Assembly (NCBI GenBank): GCA_003221195.1
Contig: QHQO01000020.1
Span: forward strand, 17,977-81,976
Source of the DNA: Verrucomicrobiota bacterium
Lineage (GTDB): Bacteria; Verrucomicrobiota; Verrucomicrobiia; Chthoniobacterales; UBA10450
Length of the DNA stretch: 64,000 bases
Direction of reading: 5' to 3'
Each line of letters opens with the position of its first letter. Position 1 is the stretch's first letter. The translations under genes and the position numbers were made by a program. Shown here piece by piece: positions 16,723-26,082 of the stretch. The notes beneath the pieces are model-generated. The model saw only the letters and a program-made list of their open reading frames with translations, was not told the DNA's origin and made no database searches.

Positions 16723-18516
16723 TCACAATTGATTACTAAGCACCACGTAGGTGCCCGACGTCGTGAGTTGATGATAAATGTGAAAATGGGCGGTTAAGAG
16801 CCGTTTCCAATAAGCGGTCCGGCTTTCCTCGATAATTAGATAAATCGCGCTGGGTTGCCCCCATCTTTCCAACACAGCGGCTTCATTCAAAAAGATGTCA
16901 ATAGGAGGTTTGCCAATCGGGGTCTCTTTCTGGGGGTTCTGATTAACCAGGAAAAATTTCCGGTTCAGATAGAACATGAGGCTGCTACTGTCGTCGAACG
17001 GTCCTTCAAAGATTGTATCGCCAGGCGCATCGAGCCGTGGATTTAGAAATCGCGCTACGTCCGCAAGTGAAAAATAAGGAGCGATTTGCGCGACGGCTTC
17101 CAACATGCTGAGTCCGCCAGGGATCATCGAGGCCGCAAGGGCGATGGCCGCAAGTCTCTCGCGTTGCTTGGAAATGAAGTACAGGGCTGCCAGCGACAGA
17201 GAAACGAGCGACGCGCCAAAGATCGCAACCAAAGGTCGAAATGCGAGCCAAGTCGCAACGGGCATGTCCTGTAATGCCTTCCAGGCCGTCCAGCGCGCGT
17301 CCATAGTTCCCCAGTTTCCATTCAGAGCGGACGCCGCGCCTGCAATAAAGAACACCGTTGCCGCGATTATGATACCGACCAGGGCGACAGCGATTACACC
17401 GGCGGCGCGTAGCCTCTGCGGTATTCGATCCCACGCGACGGCCGCCCAAAGCGCGAATGCGCTCCACATGGTCATTGAATAGTAATCCTGGCGTTGTCCC
17501 AGAAACAGCAGCGGAATAAAGACAACACCCATCCAGCAAAGCGGCAATGCGTCCGCGAAATTGATCTCGCGCGGCCGAATCACCCGGCGCCAGGCGAGAA
17601 TAACGCCGGGCAACAGCGCGATCGACCATGGAAACCACCAGGCCAGATGCATGACCAGGAATTGATAGGCGGGCATCCCGAGGAAATCGTGTGTCTCATC
17701 GGTAAGTCCGCGCAGATGACCAAGCCACTCCGAGCTGATTTGATAATGAAAATACCCGGGAAAATGCCATTGCACCCAGATGTGCCATGGCGCGACGATC
17801 AGAATGAAGATCGCAAGATATTCCCATCGCAACAGGCCGCGAAATCGCATACGCGCTTCGCGGTAAAAGACTGAGAGGATAAGAAAAATCGCGGCCGGAT
17901 AAGCGATGCCAAGCAAACCTTTGGTCAGACAAGCAAAACCCGAGCAAATCCAGAAGCCTGCAAACCAGATGCGGCGGTTACGGCGGCGCTGATAACCGCC
18001 GATCGCGCAAAAAATCGCACCTGCAATGAATGCGCTCACGACTGGTTCTGGCATGACAATGCGCGCGAGCAGAAATGTGCCGCACAAACTCAGATAAATC
18101 AGACCTGCAATGAAACCGCGCCAGTAGTCCGTGAGCTTATCCCCGATTAAAAAAATCAGGGCAGTCGAGGCGACAACTGCCAGCGAGACCGGGAGCCTGG
18201 CAGCTGCCGCGTTAATACCAAAGAGCTTGAACGAAATGATGATCAGCCAGTAGAGCAACGGTGGTTTTTGCAAACGTGGCGCGCCATTGTTGGTAGGCAG
18301 AAGCCAATGATGTGTCTCGACCATCTCGCGAGCGGCGCCCGCGTATTGTCCTTCCGTCTGGCTATATAAATCGCCGGAGCCGATCGTCGCCACGTGCAGC
18401 AGCCCTGCCAACGCAATCAGAATCACGAACAAGACACGGCGCATGGGCGGCGGAGAGAGAGCCGGCGGCTCAAGCAGAGTTTCTTCCAGACTTAGGCTGC
18501 GGGCGCCGGCAGTCAT
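16723..18516 (-). CDS. ArnT-like family 39 glycosyltransferase (GT-C)
   Basis: 597-residue multi-pass membrane protein. After a 25-residue cytoplasmic head and the first helix, the periplasmic loop holds [19 protein letters not shown], equivalent to the catalytic acidic loop of ArnT and PMT-type enzymes. The next loop, [14 protein letters not shown], matches the PPL-Y-W motif of the family. About 11-12 helices follow, then a C-terminal soluble domain of about 150 residues. These enzymes move a sugar from undecaprenyl-phosphate to lipid A or other envelope acceptors. The start ATG overlaps the stop of the upstream hotdog thioesterase gene by 4 bp (ATGA), so they are translationally coupled. 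Confidence 0.85.
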   Translation of the reverse strand: MTAGARSLSLEETLLEPPALSPPPMRRVLFVILIALAGLLHVATIGSGDLYSQTEGQYAGAAREMVETHHWLLPTNNGAPRLQKPPLLYWLIIISFKLFGINAAAARLPVSLAVVASTALIFLIGDKLTDYWRGFIAGLIYLSLCGTFLLARIVMPEPVVSAFIAGAIFCAIGGYQRRRNRRIWFAGFWICSGFACLTKGLLGIAYPAAIFLILSVFYREARMRFRGLLRWEYLAIFILIVAPWHIWVQWHFPGYFHYQISSEWLGHLRGLTDETHDFLGMPAYQFLVMHLAWWFPWSIALLPGVILAWRRVIRPREINFADALPLCWMGVVFIPLLFLGQRQDYYSMTMWSAFALWAAVAWDRIPQRLRAAGVIAVALVGIIIAATVFFIAGAASALNGNWGTMDARWTAWKALQDMPVATWLAFRPLVAIFGASLVSLSLAALYFISKQRERLAAIALAASMIPGGLSMLEAVAQIAPYFSLADVARFLNPRLDAPGDTIFEGPFDDSSSLMFYLNRKFFLVNQNPQKETPIGKPPIDIFLNEAAVLERWGQPSAIYLIIEESRTAYWKRLLTAHFHIYHQLTTSGTYVVLSNQL

Positions 18517-18983
18517 TGAATACGTTCCCTGCCAGCAGTTGGAGTCCGATCTTCGCGCTCTAACTCAGCGGAATCAGTGTTTCGATATTTCTCCCAGCGC
18601 TCGGGCAAACGAAGCAGTTTTCCTTCTGGCATCTCGATGAGCGCAAGCATCTGGCGGCATTGGGCGATCAGCATGTTATCTGCTGGACGTGTGATCTGGA
18701 ATCCACACCAGAACCGCACGCGCTCTACCCGGTGCAGCCAACCTTCAATCGCGAGCTGATCTCCAAGTTTAGCCGGTCGGCGATAATCGATTTCTGTTCG
18801 CACGACAACCGGATACCTGTGCTTTTCGGCCATTTCCGTTAGGGCGAGACCGAGTTCTTCAGCGAGAAGCGTACGGGCGATCTCGATGAAACGCAGATAC
18901 GCGATGTTCGAGACGACACCTCCGCAATCGGTATCGAAGAACATCACCTGTACTTCTGTGCGAATGCGCGGAGCAACGGCCAT
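18513..18983 (-). CDS. YbgC-like hotdog-fold acyl-CoA thioesterase
   Basis: 156 residues with the 4-hydroxybenzoyl-CoA/YbgC thioesterase pattern: [22 protein letters not shown], where the Asp of the DTDxxG motif is the usual catalytic residue, and [21 protein letters not shown] for the sheet edge. The usual motif has H-Y where this protein has S-N (GGVVSNIAY), an uncommon variant to note. It hydrolyses short acyl-CoA or acyl-ACP thioesters, or takes part in phospholipid metabolism. ATG at 18983; the 3' end overlaps the glycosyltransferase start by 4 bp. Confidence 0.85.
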   Translation of the reverse strand: MAVAPRIRTEVQVMFFDTDCGGVVSNIAYLRFIEIARTLLAEELGLALTEMAEKHRYPVVVRTEIDYRRPAKLGDQLAIEGWLHRVERVRFWCGFQITRPADNMLIAQCRQMLALIEMPEGKLLRLPERWEKYRNTDSAELEREDRTPTAGRERIQ

Positions 18984-19101
18984 GGCAGGATTTCAAACTC
19001 GAGGCTTTAGACTCGCCCGTTTTTGCTTCGTAACACGCAAAACGATAATTCGGCGATTTCGTAGCTCATGCCCGCAAGTGTGAGATTTGAGGTGTTAGAT
19101 T

Positions 19102-21054
19102 TCAAATTTGAAATTCTCCTGATTGTTTGCTCAGAATCGACAATACAGCATTGGCAACTTCCTGGACGCCCACTGCCTTCATGCAGCGAAAATCAATCGG
19201 GCATTCGCGCAAAAAGCAGGGGCTGCATTCGACATGATGTCGCAAGACGATGTGACCATCGCCGAGTGGGCCAGTGAGACGGGGTTCTGTTGAGCCGAAG
19301 ATGCCGACGACTGGCACACCCAACAATGCAGCGAGATGCATCGCGCCAGTATCGTTCGTAAGCAATAAACAGCATTCGCGCAGCTCGTCGATCAGTTGCT
19401 CGAGCGTCGTCTGGCCGACTCGATTCACGCAGTGATCACCAAGGGCGGCCGCGATCTCGGCACCAACCGCGGCGTCGCGTGGCGTTCCAAGCAGAATCCA
19501 TCGGGCGGACGATTGCGCGCTGATTTTTTCGGCCGCCTCGGCGAATCGCTTCGGTAACCAACGTTTGGCGGGACCGTATTCGGCACCCGGGCAAAGACCG
19601 ATTTTGATCGGTTGGCGGTTGATGGCCATTTGGACATTAGATGTCGAACGTAGAACACCTGCTCGCGAACTATGGGAGTCGAATGTGTCTGCGCCGCATT
19701 CGCGCGCGATACGGAGAAAACGGAGCGAATGATGTTCAGGCGGGCCTGGCTTTCTTGGGACCGGCACAATTTGGTTAAGCAACCAGCGTCGCGAATGGCC
19801 GCGGTAACCAACTCTGCGCGGAATTCTGGTCAACCACGACTCCAAAGCAGCCCGTACCGAATTTGGAAAAAGGATCGCCACATCAAAAGACGGTTCTCGC
19901 CGAAGCAACCGGACAGATGAAAAGAGTTGGGGTCCTAGCATAACAATGATCGCGTCCACTTCAGGAACCAGCTTCCACATTGGCGCAATCTTCTCCGGGG
20001 CTGCGACCGTAACGCGCGCGTCGGGCCGTCCACTCTTTATTGCGCGAACTGCGGACACGCTCATCGCAGCATCACCCAGCCAATTACTTGAACGAATGAG
20101 AATTTGAAATGGCTTTAGGTCCTGAGGTGAAACGCCCGGTGGCAGATGGACGCCGCGTTTATACTGCGCGAGAAGGAAATTGGGCTGGGGCGTCTTCCAG
20201 CGATTGTGCACCCAAAACCAATCTTCCGGTGCGACGCGAATTTGTTGTTCGATGATCTGATTTATTTCTGCCGTGAGCGTGGCAACGGAGGCATCTGCCT
20301 TGGGCGGATCAAAGCGCTCGGTGAAAACCACGCGCCAACGCGCCAGACCCGTCGTGTAAACGCCTGCGGCGATTAGCGCCGCTCTGGTCCTCTTGGCAAG
20401 CAACGCGGGCAGGGGCGAAGTGGACGCCAGCTTTCCGAAGAAAGGTGTCCACAGTCCGTGATCGCCAGCATGTTGGTCGGACAAAACACCGACGCCGCCG
20501 CCGGAACGCAGCAGGTCGATCACCGGTTGAAATCCTTGCTGGCGATCGAATAATTCCAAGCCGGTTTGGCCACGTGTCCGGCGCACGTGCGCGTCAATGA
20601 AGCGGTTACCAAGCTTCTGATAGACGCTCGCATTGCGCACGTAACCGACGAACTTCGGCATCAATTGCGCAAACAATTCCCATGTTCCAAGATGACTCAA
20701 AACAAGCACTACCGGAACACCCGCGCGAAATTCTCGATCCATCGCCTCGATATTATCCACCTTGACCCGCTGCAGGATTTTTTCGGGCGGCATTGCGGTG
20801 AGTTTAACACTACAGAGAAGATTAGCGCCGAGTCGTTGGAAATGGCGGCGGACGAGGCGACGCATTTCTTGCGAGGTTTTTTCATTGGTAAACGCAATAG
20901 CAACGTTGCGTTTTGCCAGGCTGCGATATTTCCCGGACAAAAGCCATGCACAAAAACCGAGGAACTCCCCGGCGACAAAGAGAACCGGTAATGGTAGGCC
21001 GGCGGCGATTGCCGACCCCGCGCGGTAGAGAAGATAGACTACGAAATCGAGCAT
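19102..21054 (-). CDS. Fused LpxL-type lipid A acyltransferase and WaaF-type heptosyltransferase
   Basis: 650 residues from the ATG at 21054; the frame runs open to 21219 but that part overlaps the divergent promoter and gene. Residues 1-295 are an LpxL/HtrB-type late acyltransferase: N-terminal membrane helix, catalytic HxxxxE in HLGTWE (His121, Glu126), SDQHAGDHG near 192, and the end motif EDWFWVHNRWKT (277-288). Residues 317-650 are a GT9 ADP-heptose:LPS heptosyltransferase: RSSNWLGDAAMSVSAVRAIK at the start, LCPGAEYGPAKRWL, and LLTNDTGAMHLAALLGVPVV near the C terminus. In most bacteria these are separate genes. Here one inner-membrane protein would acylate lipid A and add core heptose. 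The domain calls are firm; joint function is inference. Confidence 0.9.
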   Translation of the reverse strand: MLDFVVYLLYRAGSAIAAGLPLPVLFVAGEFLGFCAWLLSGKYRSLAKRNVAIAFTNEKTSQEMRRLVRRHFQRLGANLLCSVKLTAMPPEKILQRVKVDNIEAMDREFRAGVPVVLVLSHLGTWELFAQLMPKFVGYVRNASVYQKLGNRFIDAHVRRTRGQTGLELFDRQQGFQPVIDLLRSGGGVGVLSDQHAGDHGLWTPFFGKLASTSPLPALLAKRTRAALIAAGVYTTGLARWRVVFTERFDPPKADASVATLTAEINQIIEQQIRVAPEDWFWVHNRWKTPQPNFLLAQYKRGVHLPPGVSPQDLKPFQILIRSSNWLGDAAMSVSAVRAIKSGRPDARVTVAAPEKIAPMWKLVPEVDAIIVMLGPQLFSSVRLLRREPSFDVAILFPNSVRAALESWLTRIPRRVGYRGHSRRWLLNQIVPVPRKPGPPEHHSLRFLRIARECGADTFDSHSSRAGVLRSTSNVQMAINRQPIKIGLCPGAEYGPAKRWLPKRFAEAAEKISAQSSARWILLGTPRDAAVGAEIAAALGDHCVNRVGQTTLEQLIDELRECCLLLTNDTGAMHLAALLGVPVVGIFGSTEPRLTGPLGDGHIVLRHHVECSPCFLRECPIDFRCMKAVGVQEVANAVLSILSKQSGEFQI

Positions 21055-21096
21055 TGCAGGACGAGCGGTATCTTGGGGCGGCGCGGCAGGGTAGAT

Positions 21097-21126
21097 TTGC
21101 CTGTGGCTGCCTTCAACCAATATAAT
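21097..21126 (+). promoter_or_regulatory. Putative sigma-70-type promoter for the tandem-GT2 gene
   Basis: TTGCCT (21097-21102), an 18-bp spacer, then a perfect TATAAT (21121-21126). Transcription would start near 21133, giving a leader of about 50 nt before the ATG at 21182. It lies in the 127-bp gap between the divergent starts at 21054 and 21182, which supports both start choices. Confidence 0.55.
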
Positions 21127-21181
21127 ATCCCCGGTGTCGCCATCGCCTTTCCACTCCACCAATGCCGATTTCGTTCGCGTT

Positions 21182-23542
21182 ATGTCGCGAAAGTTCGCAG
21201 GTGGCCGATTCCTTGTCATCGGCGCGAGCGCTCAGGAAGTTGGCCGTCAGTTTGCTGAAGCGAAAAGAGAAGTCTCCGTCGTGTTGTCTCCCAGTGACCT
21301 GGCGACAAAGCTGGGGCCGGGTGAGGCCACGGCGCACTTTGAAACCGCAGTTTGGTTTTATTCCTCTGGAGAAAACGATGATAATCGCATAGCGGAAGCG
21401 CTCTCGCGTTGCGCGGACAGGATTGTGCTCCTTCCCGGGCCCGGCGCTGAAGCTGCCAGGCGGCGTCCGCAACTCGTTCAGTGTTTCGAGCGCTTTGGAC
21501 TACTGCCGGATTACGAATGCGACCTAATGGAATTAGATCCGGGAGCCCTATGTCTTCGACGCCAACCGAGTGTACCGCCCGGCGCGCTAACGCCGGTCGT
21601 GGAGGTGGCTTTTGCCAGACTCAACAAAGCGCTGAGCGACTTGAAGGGATCATTTCAAATCCGTTGCTCTGAACTGGAAGGGGCGCACCGTCATATCGCT
21701 GCGCTGGAGGAGAAACTGCTCAAGCTCAAAGAATACCGGCGCGAATTGAAATTGCTAAACGAGCAGAAACGGACCATGCGGAAATCGCCGGAGCGCCGCG
21801 TGGGCCAGGTATTGCTCACGCCATATCGTCTTCCGGAAAAACTGGCAAAAACGGTTTGGAAAAAGCTCCGTCGACCCGCGCGAGAAAGTCGACGATCCGT
21901 CGCCCCAAGCGAATATCAGGAATGGTTCGAGCGGCATCGCGCAACTGCGCGCGACCTTGAGCGAATGCGAAATGAATCGCGTGCGTTTGCTTCGAAGCCG
22001 CTAATTAGCGTAATCATGCCAGTCTTCGACACACCTGTGCAGCGGCTTCAGGAAGCGATTGAATCAGTGCTCGCGCAGGTATACGAAAACTGGGAGCTCG
22101 TGTTAAGCGACGATGGATCGAGCGACGCCGAGTTGCTCCAAGCGCTGCCTCTGCTGGCCGCTCGCGATCGGCGTATCATCCTGAAAAGCCTCGGAAAACA
22201 TGAAGGCATTTCAGCGGCACTGAATCAAGCGTTAACGCTCGCTAGCGGGGAGTGGGTCGCTTTTCTCGATCATGATGACGTCATCGAACCCGATGCGGTT
22301 TTCCAGATTGTGAAACTTTTGCAGACCCATCCGGATGCCGATCTGATTTATTCCGATGAAGACAAGCTCGGCGAAGACGGCGTCGAGACTCCTTTATTTA
22401 AGCCAGATTGGTCGCCCGATTTTTTCCTTTCTTACAATTACGTTGGCCATTTAACCGCAGTGCGACGCGACATCGTGCAGCAGGCTGGCGGTTTCCTTTC
22501 ACAATTCGATAGCGCCCAGGATTACGACCTCTTCTTTCGCGTGATCGAGCAGACCAGGCGAATTCATCACATCCCCCGGGTCCTGTATCATTGGCGGCGC
22601 TCGGAGAGCTCCAGTGCGATCAGCGTTCGTCAAAAGCCCGAACAACTCGAGGCGTCGCGGCTTGCGATTGAAGCTCATCTGAAACGCCGCGGCGAGTCGG
22701 CTCATGTGGGTGTGGACTGGCGCACCCACGCCTTCTGCGTCAGGCGCCGGCTGTTGGAAGCGAAGAAAATTTCGGTCATTGTTTCAACTTGCCACGGCTT
22801 CGAGTTGCTCGCGCGATGCATCGAAACCCTGACGAACAGAACAAGTTATCCGAATTATGAAATTGTGATCGTTAACCACGATGAGTTCCATGGCGCGTCA
22901 GCTTTTCCCTCGCATTTTCCATATCGTACCGCGCGTTTCTCAGGCGAGGCCAATGATTCCGCGTTAAAAAATTTCGTGGTAAATCAAACAAACGACCCAT
23001 GGATTCTTTTCCTGGGTGAAGGAATCGAACCGATCGAACCGGACTGGCTGACCATCATGGCCGAGCACGTCCAACGGCCAGAAGTCGGCGTCGTAGGCGG
23101 GCGATTGCTGAATCCGAACGCTACGGTTGAACACGCGGGGATGGTTGTGGGTGTGAATAAGACTGCGCAACCGGCTTTTCACGGTTTTCCGGCAGAACAT
23201 CCTGGTGCGAATCGCCAATTGCAGGTGACTCGAAACTGCAGCGGCGTTTCGAGCGCGTGTATGCTCACGCGGCGTGACGTTTTTCAGGAAGCGGGCGGGT
23301 TCGATGAAAGCTTGGAAGGGGCACTCGCCGATGTCGATCTTTGCCTTAAACTGCGTCAAGCTGGCTATTTAATTGTTTACACTCCGTTCGCAAAACTTTG
23401 CTGGCATCGAGCGCCATCCCATCAGGTCGACATGAAGGGTGAAGCGATTATGCGCGAGCGTTGGGCTGGCGTTTTGCGGCGTGACCCCTATTACAATCCA
23501 AATCTTTCTCGCGAACGAGCCGATTTCTCGCTAGGCAAATAA
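21182..23542 (+). CDS. Tandem family 2 glycosyltransferase with N-terminal extra domain and coiled coil
   Basis: 786 residues from the ATG at 21182; a GTG at 21134 is in frame but lies on the predicted transcription start. Residues 1-135 look like a degenerate Rossmann-type domain (RFLVIGASAQEV...) without a recognisable active site. Residues about 140-190 form a charged coiled coil. Residues 268-500 are a first GT2 domain: ISVIMPVFDTPVQRLQEAIE, the DDGSSD nucleotide-sugar site, FLDHDDV as DXD, and YSDEDKL. Residues 530-760 are a second GT2-like domain (KISVIVSTCHGF...) in which the DXD motif is not obvious. Likely extends an O-antigen or other envelope glycan. It neighbours LPS genes and an RmlC-like gene 18 bp downstream. 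Confidence 0.85.
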   Translation: MSRKFAGGRFLVIGASAQEVGRQFAEAKREVSVVLSPSDLATKLGPGEATAHFETAVWFYSSGENDDNRIAEALSRCADRIVLLPGPGAEAARRRPQLVQCFERFGLLPDYECDLMELDPGALCLRRQPSVPPGALTPVVEVAFARLNKALSDLKGSFQIRCSELEGAHRHIAALEEKLLKLKEYRRELKLLNEQKRTMRKSPERRVGQVLLTPYRLPEKLAKTVWKKLRRPARESRRSVAPSEYQEWFERHRATARDLERMRNESRAFASKPLISVIMPVFDTPVQRLQEAIESVLAQVYENWELVLSDDGSSDAELLQALPLLAARDRRIILKSLGKHEGISAALNQALTLASGEWVAFLDHDDVIEPDAVFQIVKLLQTHPDADLIYSDEDKLGEDGVETPLFKPDWSPDFFLSYNYVGHLTAVRRDIVQQAGGFLSQFDSAQDYDLFFRVIEQTRRIHHIPRVLYHWRRSESSSAISVRQKPEQLEASRLAIEAHLKRRGESAHVGVDWRTHAFCVRRRLLEAKKISVIVSTCHGFELLARCIETLTNRTSYPNYEIVIVNHDEFHGASAFPSHFPYRTARFSGEANDSALKNFVVNQTNDPWILFLGEGIEPIEPDWLTIMAEHVQRPEVGVVGGRLLNPNATVEHAGMVVGVNKTAQPAFHGFPAEHPGANRQLQVTRNCSGVSSACMLTRRDVFQEAGGFDESLEGALADVDLCLKLRQAGYLIVYTPFAKLCWHRAPSHQVDMKGEAIMRERWAGVLRRDPYYNPNLSRERADFSLGK

Positions 23543-23560
23543 ATCATTGGCTAAAGTGAA

Positions 23561-24307
23561 ATGAGCAAGCACGAAGAAAATCTTTGGCAAGGTATCGACT
23601 CTGGGGCGCGAGGGAACCTAAACACCCGAGATTACCGCACGGCATCCTTCACGCAGGAGCTTTCACAACGAGGCGTGGACGCAGGCGAACTCGCCGCTGC
23701 GAATCGGAGTCAGCGCGAGATTAAGAATGCTTGGATTCCGGGCGTGGAAATTTTCGCGCGAAAAGTTTACCCGCAGCGGCACCGTGGACTTTTCGGCGAA
23801 TTTGTACGGCGCGAGGAAGGCATTCTCGCGCGGATTGGTCTCTGGCCCAAGCAATGGTCGGCTGCGCGGATGTTTTCGGGAACTGCCAAGGGTTTTCACG
23901 TGCATCCACCAACCATTCCGGAAAATAGTGATCCGGTAGATTGGTTGCGCCGCTTGTATATCGATGAGCCTGATAATTATTCAGCGCGAAGTTATGACAA
24001 CGAGCAATGGGACGTAATGTTTTTTATTCAGGGTCGCATCGAGATAATTCTGTTCGACATTCGCGCGGGACTACCGCGGCGAGTGATGCGCTTCTTTGTG
24101 GATGGCGACAATCATCGCGGCGATAACAATGTCGGTATCGTAATTCCACCGGGCGTGGCGCACGCCATTCGCGTTGAAGGCACGGAAGACGTGATCATGG
24201 TTTATGGGACGAGCACAGTTTTCCGTCCCGAATTCGAAGGTCGCGTTGCGAGTGACGTGGAAACTGCCGCGCTCCCAGAATCGTGGCAAAAATTCCTATC
24301 GCCATAG
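23561..24307 (+). CDS. RmlC-like cupin (dTDP-4-dehydrorhamnose 3,5-epimerase family)
   Basis: 248 residues. The central beta-helical cupin has GFHVHPP near residue 108, the position of the catalytic His in RmlC. Further on are EQWDVMFFIQGRIEIILFDIR, then GIVIPPGVAHAIRVEG and VMVYGTSTVFRPEFEGR, the last resembling the RmlC closing motif. The 60-residue N-terminal extension and the insert around 110-140 are not in standard RmlC. It may epimerise a nucleotide-4-keto-sugar for the glycan built by the gene 18 bp upstream; no rmlA, rmlB or rmlD is in the window. It could instead be a related cupin of another specificity. Confidence 0.65.
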   Translation: MSKHEENLWQGIDSGARGNLNTRDYRTASFTQELSQRGVDAGELAAANRSQREIKNAWIPGVEIFARKVYPQRHRGLFGEFVRREEGILARIGLWPKQWSAARMFSGTAKGFHVHPPTIPENSDPVDWLRRLYIDEPDNYSARSYDNEQWDVMFFIQGRIEIILFDIRAGLPRRVMRFFVDGDNHRGDNNVGIVIPPGVAHAIRVEGTEDVIMVYGTSTVFRPEFEGRVASDVETAALPESWQKFLSP

Positions 24308-24365
24308 CGGCGGTCTATGATGTCGCGTTAGGCGCACGGGGGCTCATGAAGGCGCCACTATTAAA

Positions 24366-25061
24366 ATGAAACGAAGTTTCGATCCAGCTGTGCTGGAGAT
24401 GATGGATCGGGACCAGCCTCCCCCCGCCGAACTGGAACGCGATCTGGAACGTATTCGACAACTGAATCGCTGGTTCGGAAGCTATCATCTTGTATTGGGT
24501 TTTATACGCAGTTGGATCAGACCGGGCGACAAAATGCGTGTCGTCGACCTGGCAACGGGATCGGGCGATATCCCCCGATTGATTGTCGATTATGTGCGAA
24601 AGATCAGGGCCAAAGTAGAGATCGATGCGTTGGATCGGCAGCCTGCCACATTGGAAATCGCCAGAAAACTGAGCGCCGATTATCCTGAGATTTCCTACCG
24701 TGAAGCCAACATTCTCGAATGGAACCGTGTCGAATCATATGACATCACGCTTTGCACACTGGCGCTTCACCATTTCAGCAATGAAGACGCAGTGCGCCTC
24801 CTGCGCAGATGTTGCCAGGTGTCCAAAAGATTTGTCCTGGTGTCGGATTTACGACGTAGTTTTTCCCTTGTCGCAGGCATTTACGTTTTGACTACGCTGA
24901 TTTTCCGCGAGCCGATGACGCGTTACGATGCGCGGCTCTCTGCTGTTCGAGCCTTCTCCTTTTCTGAGATGCGTGATCTTGCCCTGCGGGCTGGATGGAA
25001 AAATTTCGGTCACAAGAAATTCCACTTTGCCAGGCAAGGCATTTGGCTCGAATCAACGTGA
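24366..25061 (+). CDS. Class I SAM-dependent methyltransferase
   Basis: 231 residues. The Rossmann core starts with motif I VVDLATGSGDIPR near residue 59, acidic motif II IDALDRQ near 87, and post-I ITLCTLALHHFSNEDAVRLL near 125, as in UbiE/type-11 methyltransferases. The N-terminal 50 residues are helical with an RxLNRWFGSYH stretch. Substrate is unknown; small-molecule or quinone-type acceptors are possible. ATG at 24366, 58 bp after the RmlC-like gene and 92 bp before panC, so it may be transcribed with either neighbour. Confidence 0.8.
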   Translation: MKRSFDPAVLEMMDRDQPPPAELERDLERIRQLNRWFGSYHLVLGFIRSWIRPGDKMRVVDLATGSGDIPRLIVDYVRKIRAKVEIDALDRQPATLEIARKLSADYPEISYREANILEWNRVESYDITLCTLALHHFSNEDAVRLLRRCCQVSKRFVLVSDLRRSFSLVAGIYVLTTLIFREPMTRYDARLSAVRAFSFSEMRDLALRAGWKNFGHKKFHFARQGIWLEST

Positions 25062-25153
25062 CCCCATTTCTCTTCCGACCAGGAAAGCATTCGGAGGTTG
25101 TCCGGCCGTAGCTTTATGCGGAGGCTGAAAGGAATCTCTGGATATTTGATTCC

Positions 25154-26002
25154 ATGATCGACTCTGGTTCCAGGATGCGGATCATCACGACGATCGCCGA
25201 GGCGCAAGCGCAGTCGCATGCTAAATGCCGTGTAATTGTTCCCACGATGGGCGCTCTGCACAAGGCGCATGGGGAAATGGTCCGGGTCGCACGCAAGCAT
25301 GCTGGCTACGATGGCGAGGTGGCATTGAGCATATTCGTTAATCCGTTGCAGTTTGAACCTGGAAGCGATTACGAACGCTATCCACGTTTGGAAAAAACGG
25401 ACGAAGAATTTTGTCGGAATGCCGGGGTCGATCTTTTGTTCCGTCCGAGCGTTGCGGAGATGTACGCTGACGATCGCACCGTGTTTGTCGAGGAAACTTC
25501 TCTTTCAAATACATTGGAGGGCAAATCGCGACCCGGACATTTCCGCGGTGTTTGCACAGTTGTCGCGAAGTTGTTCAACATTCTTTCAGCGGACGCCGCT
25601 TTGTTCGGTGAGAAGGATTTTCAGCAACTGGTGATCGTTCGGCGTATGGTGCGCGACCTCAATTTCAAGATCAACATTATTGCAGTGCCTACGGTGCGCG
25701 AAGAAGACGGCCTGGCATTCAGCTCGCGCAATCAATATTTGAATCCTGAAGAGCGCGAGCAGGCGGCCGCTTTGCACAAGGCTTTGCTGGCTGCGGAGAA
25801 TGCCGGCAACAAATCCGCGAGAGAGATTGTCGATCTTGTTAGAAGAGTGATCAGTGAAGCGCCTCTGGGACGAATTGATTATGTGGAGCTGGTCGATGCG
25901 GAAACCTTGCGACCGATTAATACGGTCAGAACGAATTCGTTGCTCGCGGTTGCTGTGTTCTTCGGGAAAACTCGCCTGATCGACAATATCCGCTTGGGAT
26001 GA
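25154..26002 (+). CDS. panC: Pantothenate synthetase (pantoate--beta-alanine ligase)
   Basis: 282 residues, normal length. It joins pantoate and beta-alanine with ATP to make pantothenate for CoA. The nucleotidyltransferase motifs are all present: PTMGALHKAH (30-39, HIGH-like), SIFVNPLQF, the pantoate site PGHFRGVCTVVAKLFN, FGEKDFQQL, and KMSKS-like SSRNQYL. The start could also be the second methionine (MRIITT) at 25175. Its TGA overlaps a 14-codon ATG frame (25999) that shares 13 bp with the start of nadB. The pairing with nadB suggests a small cofactor-biosynthesis unit. Confidence 0.95.
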   Translation: MIDSGSRMRIITTIAEAQAQSHAKCRVIVPTMGALHKAHGEMVRVARKHAGYDGEVALSIFVNPLQFEPGSDYERYPRLEKTDEEFCRNAGVDLLFRPSVAEMYADDRTVFVEETSLSNTLEGKSRPGHFRGVCTVVAKLFNILSADAALFGEKDFQQLVIVRRMVRDLNFKINIIAVPTVREEDGLAFSSRNQYLNPEEREQAAALHKALLAAENAGNKSAREIVDLVRRVISEAPLGRIDYVELVDAETLRPINTVRTNSLLAVAVFFGKTRLIDNIRLG

Positions 26003-26082
26003 AGGAATACGTCGCGACGAGACAATTCTATCTGCGTGTTTGAGCATTTAGCCCCAGCAGGCAAGATTGCTGCTTCACGGTC

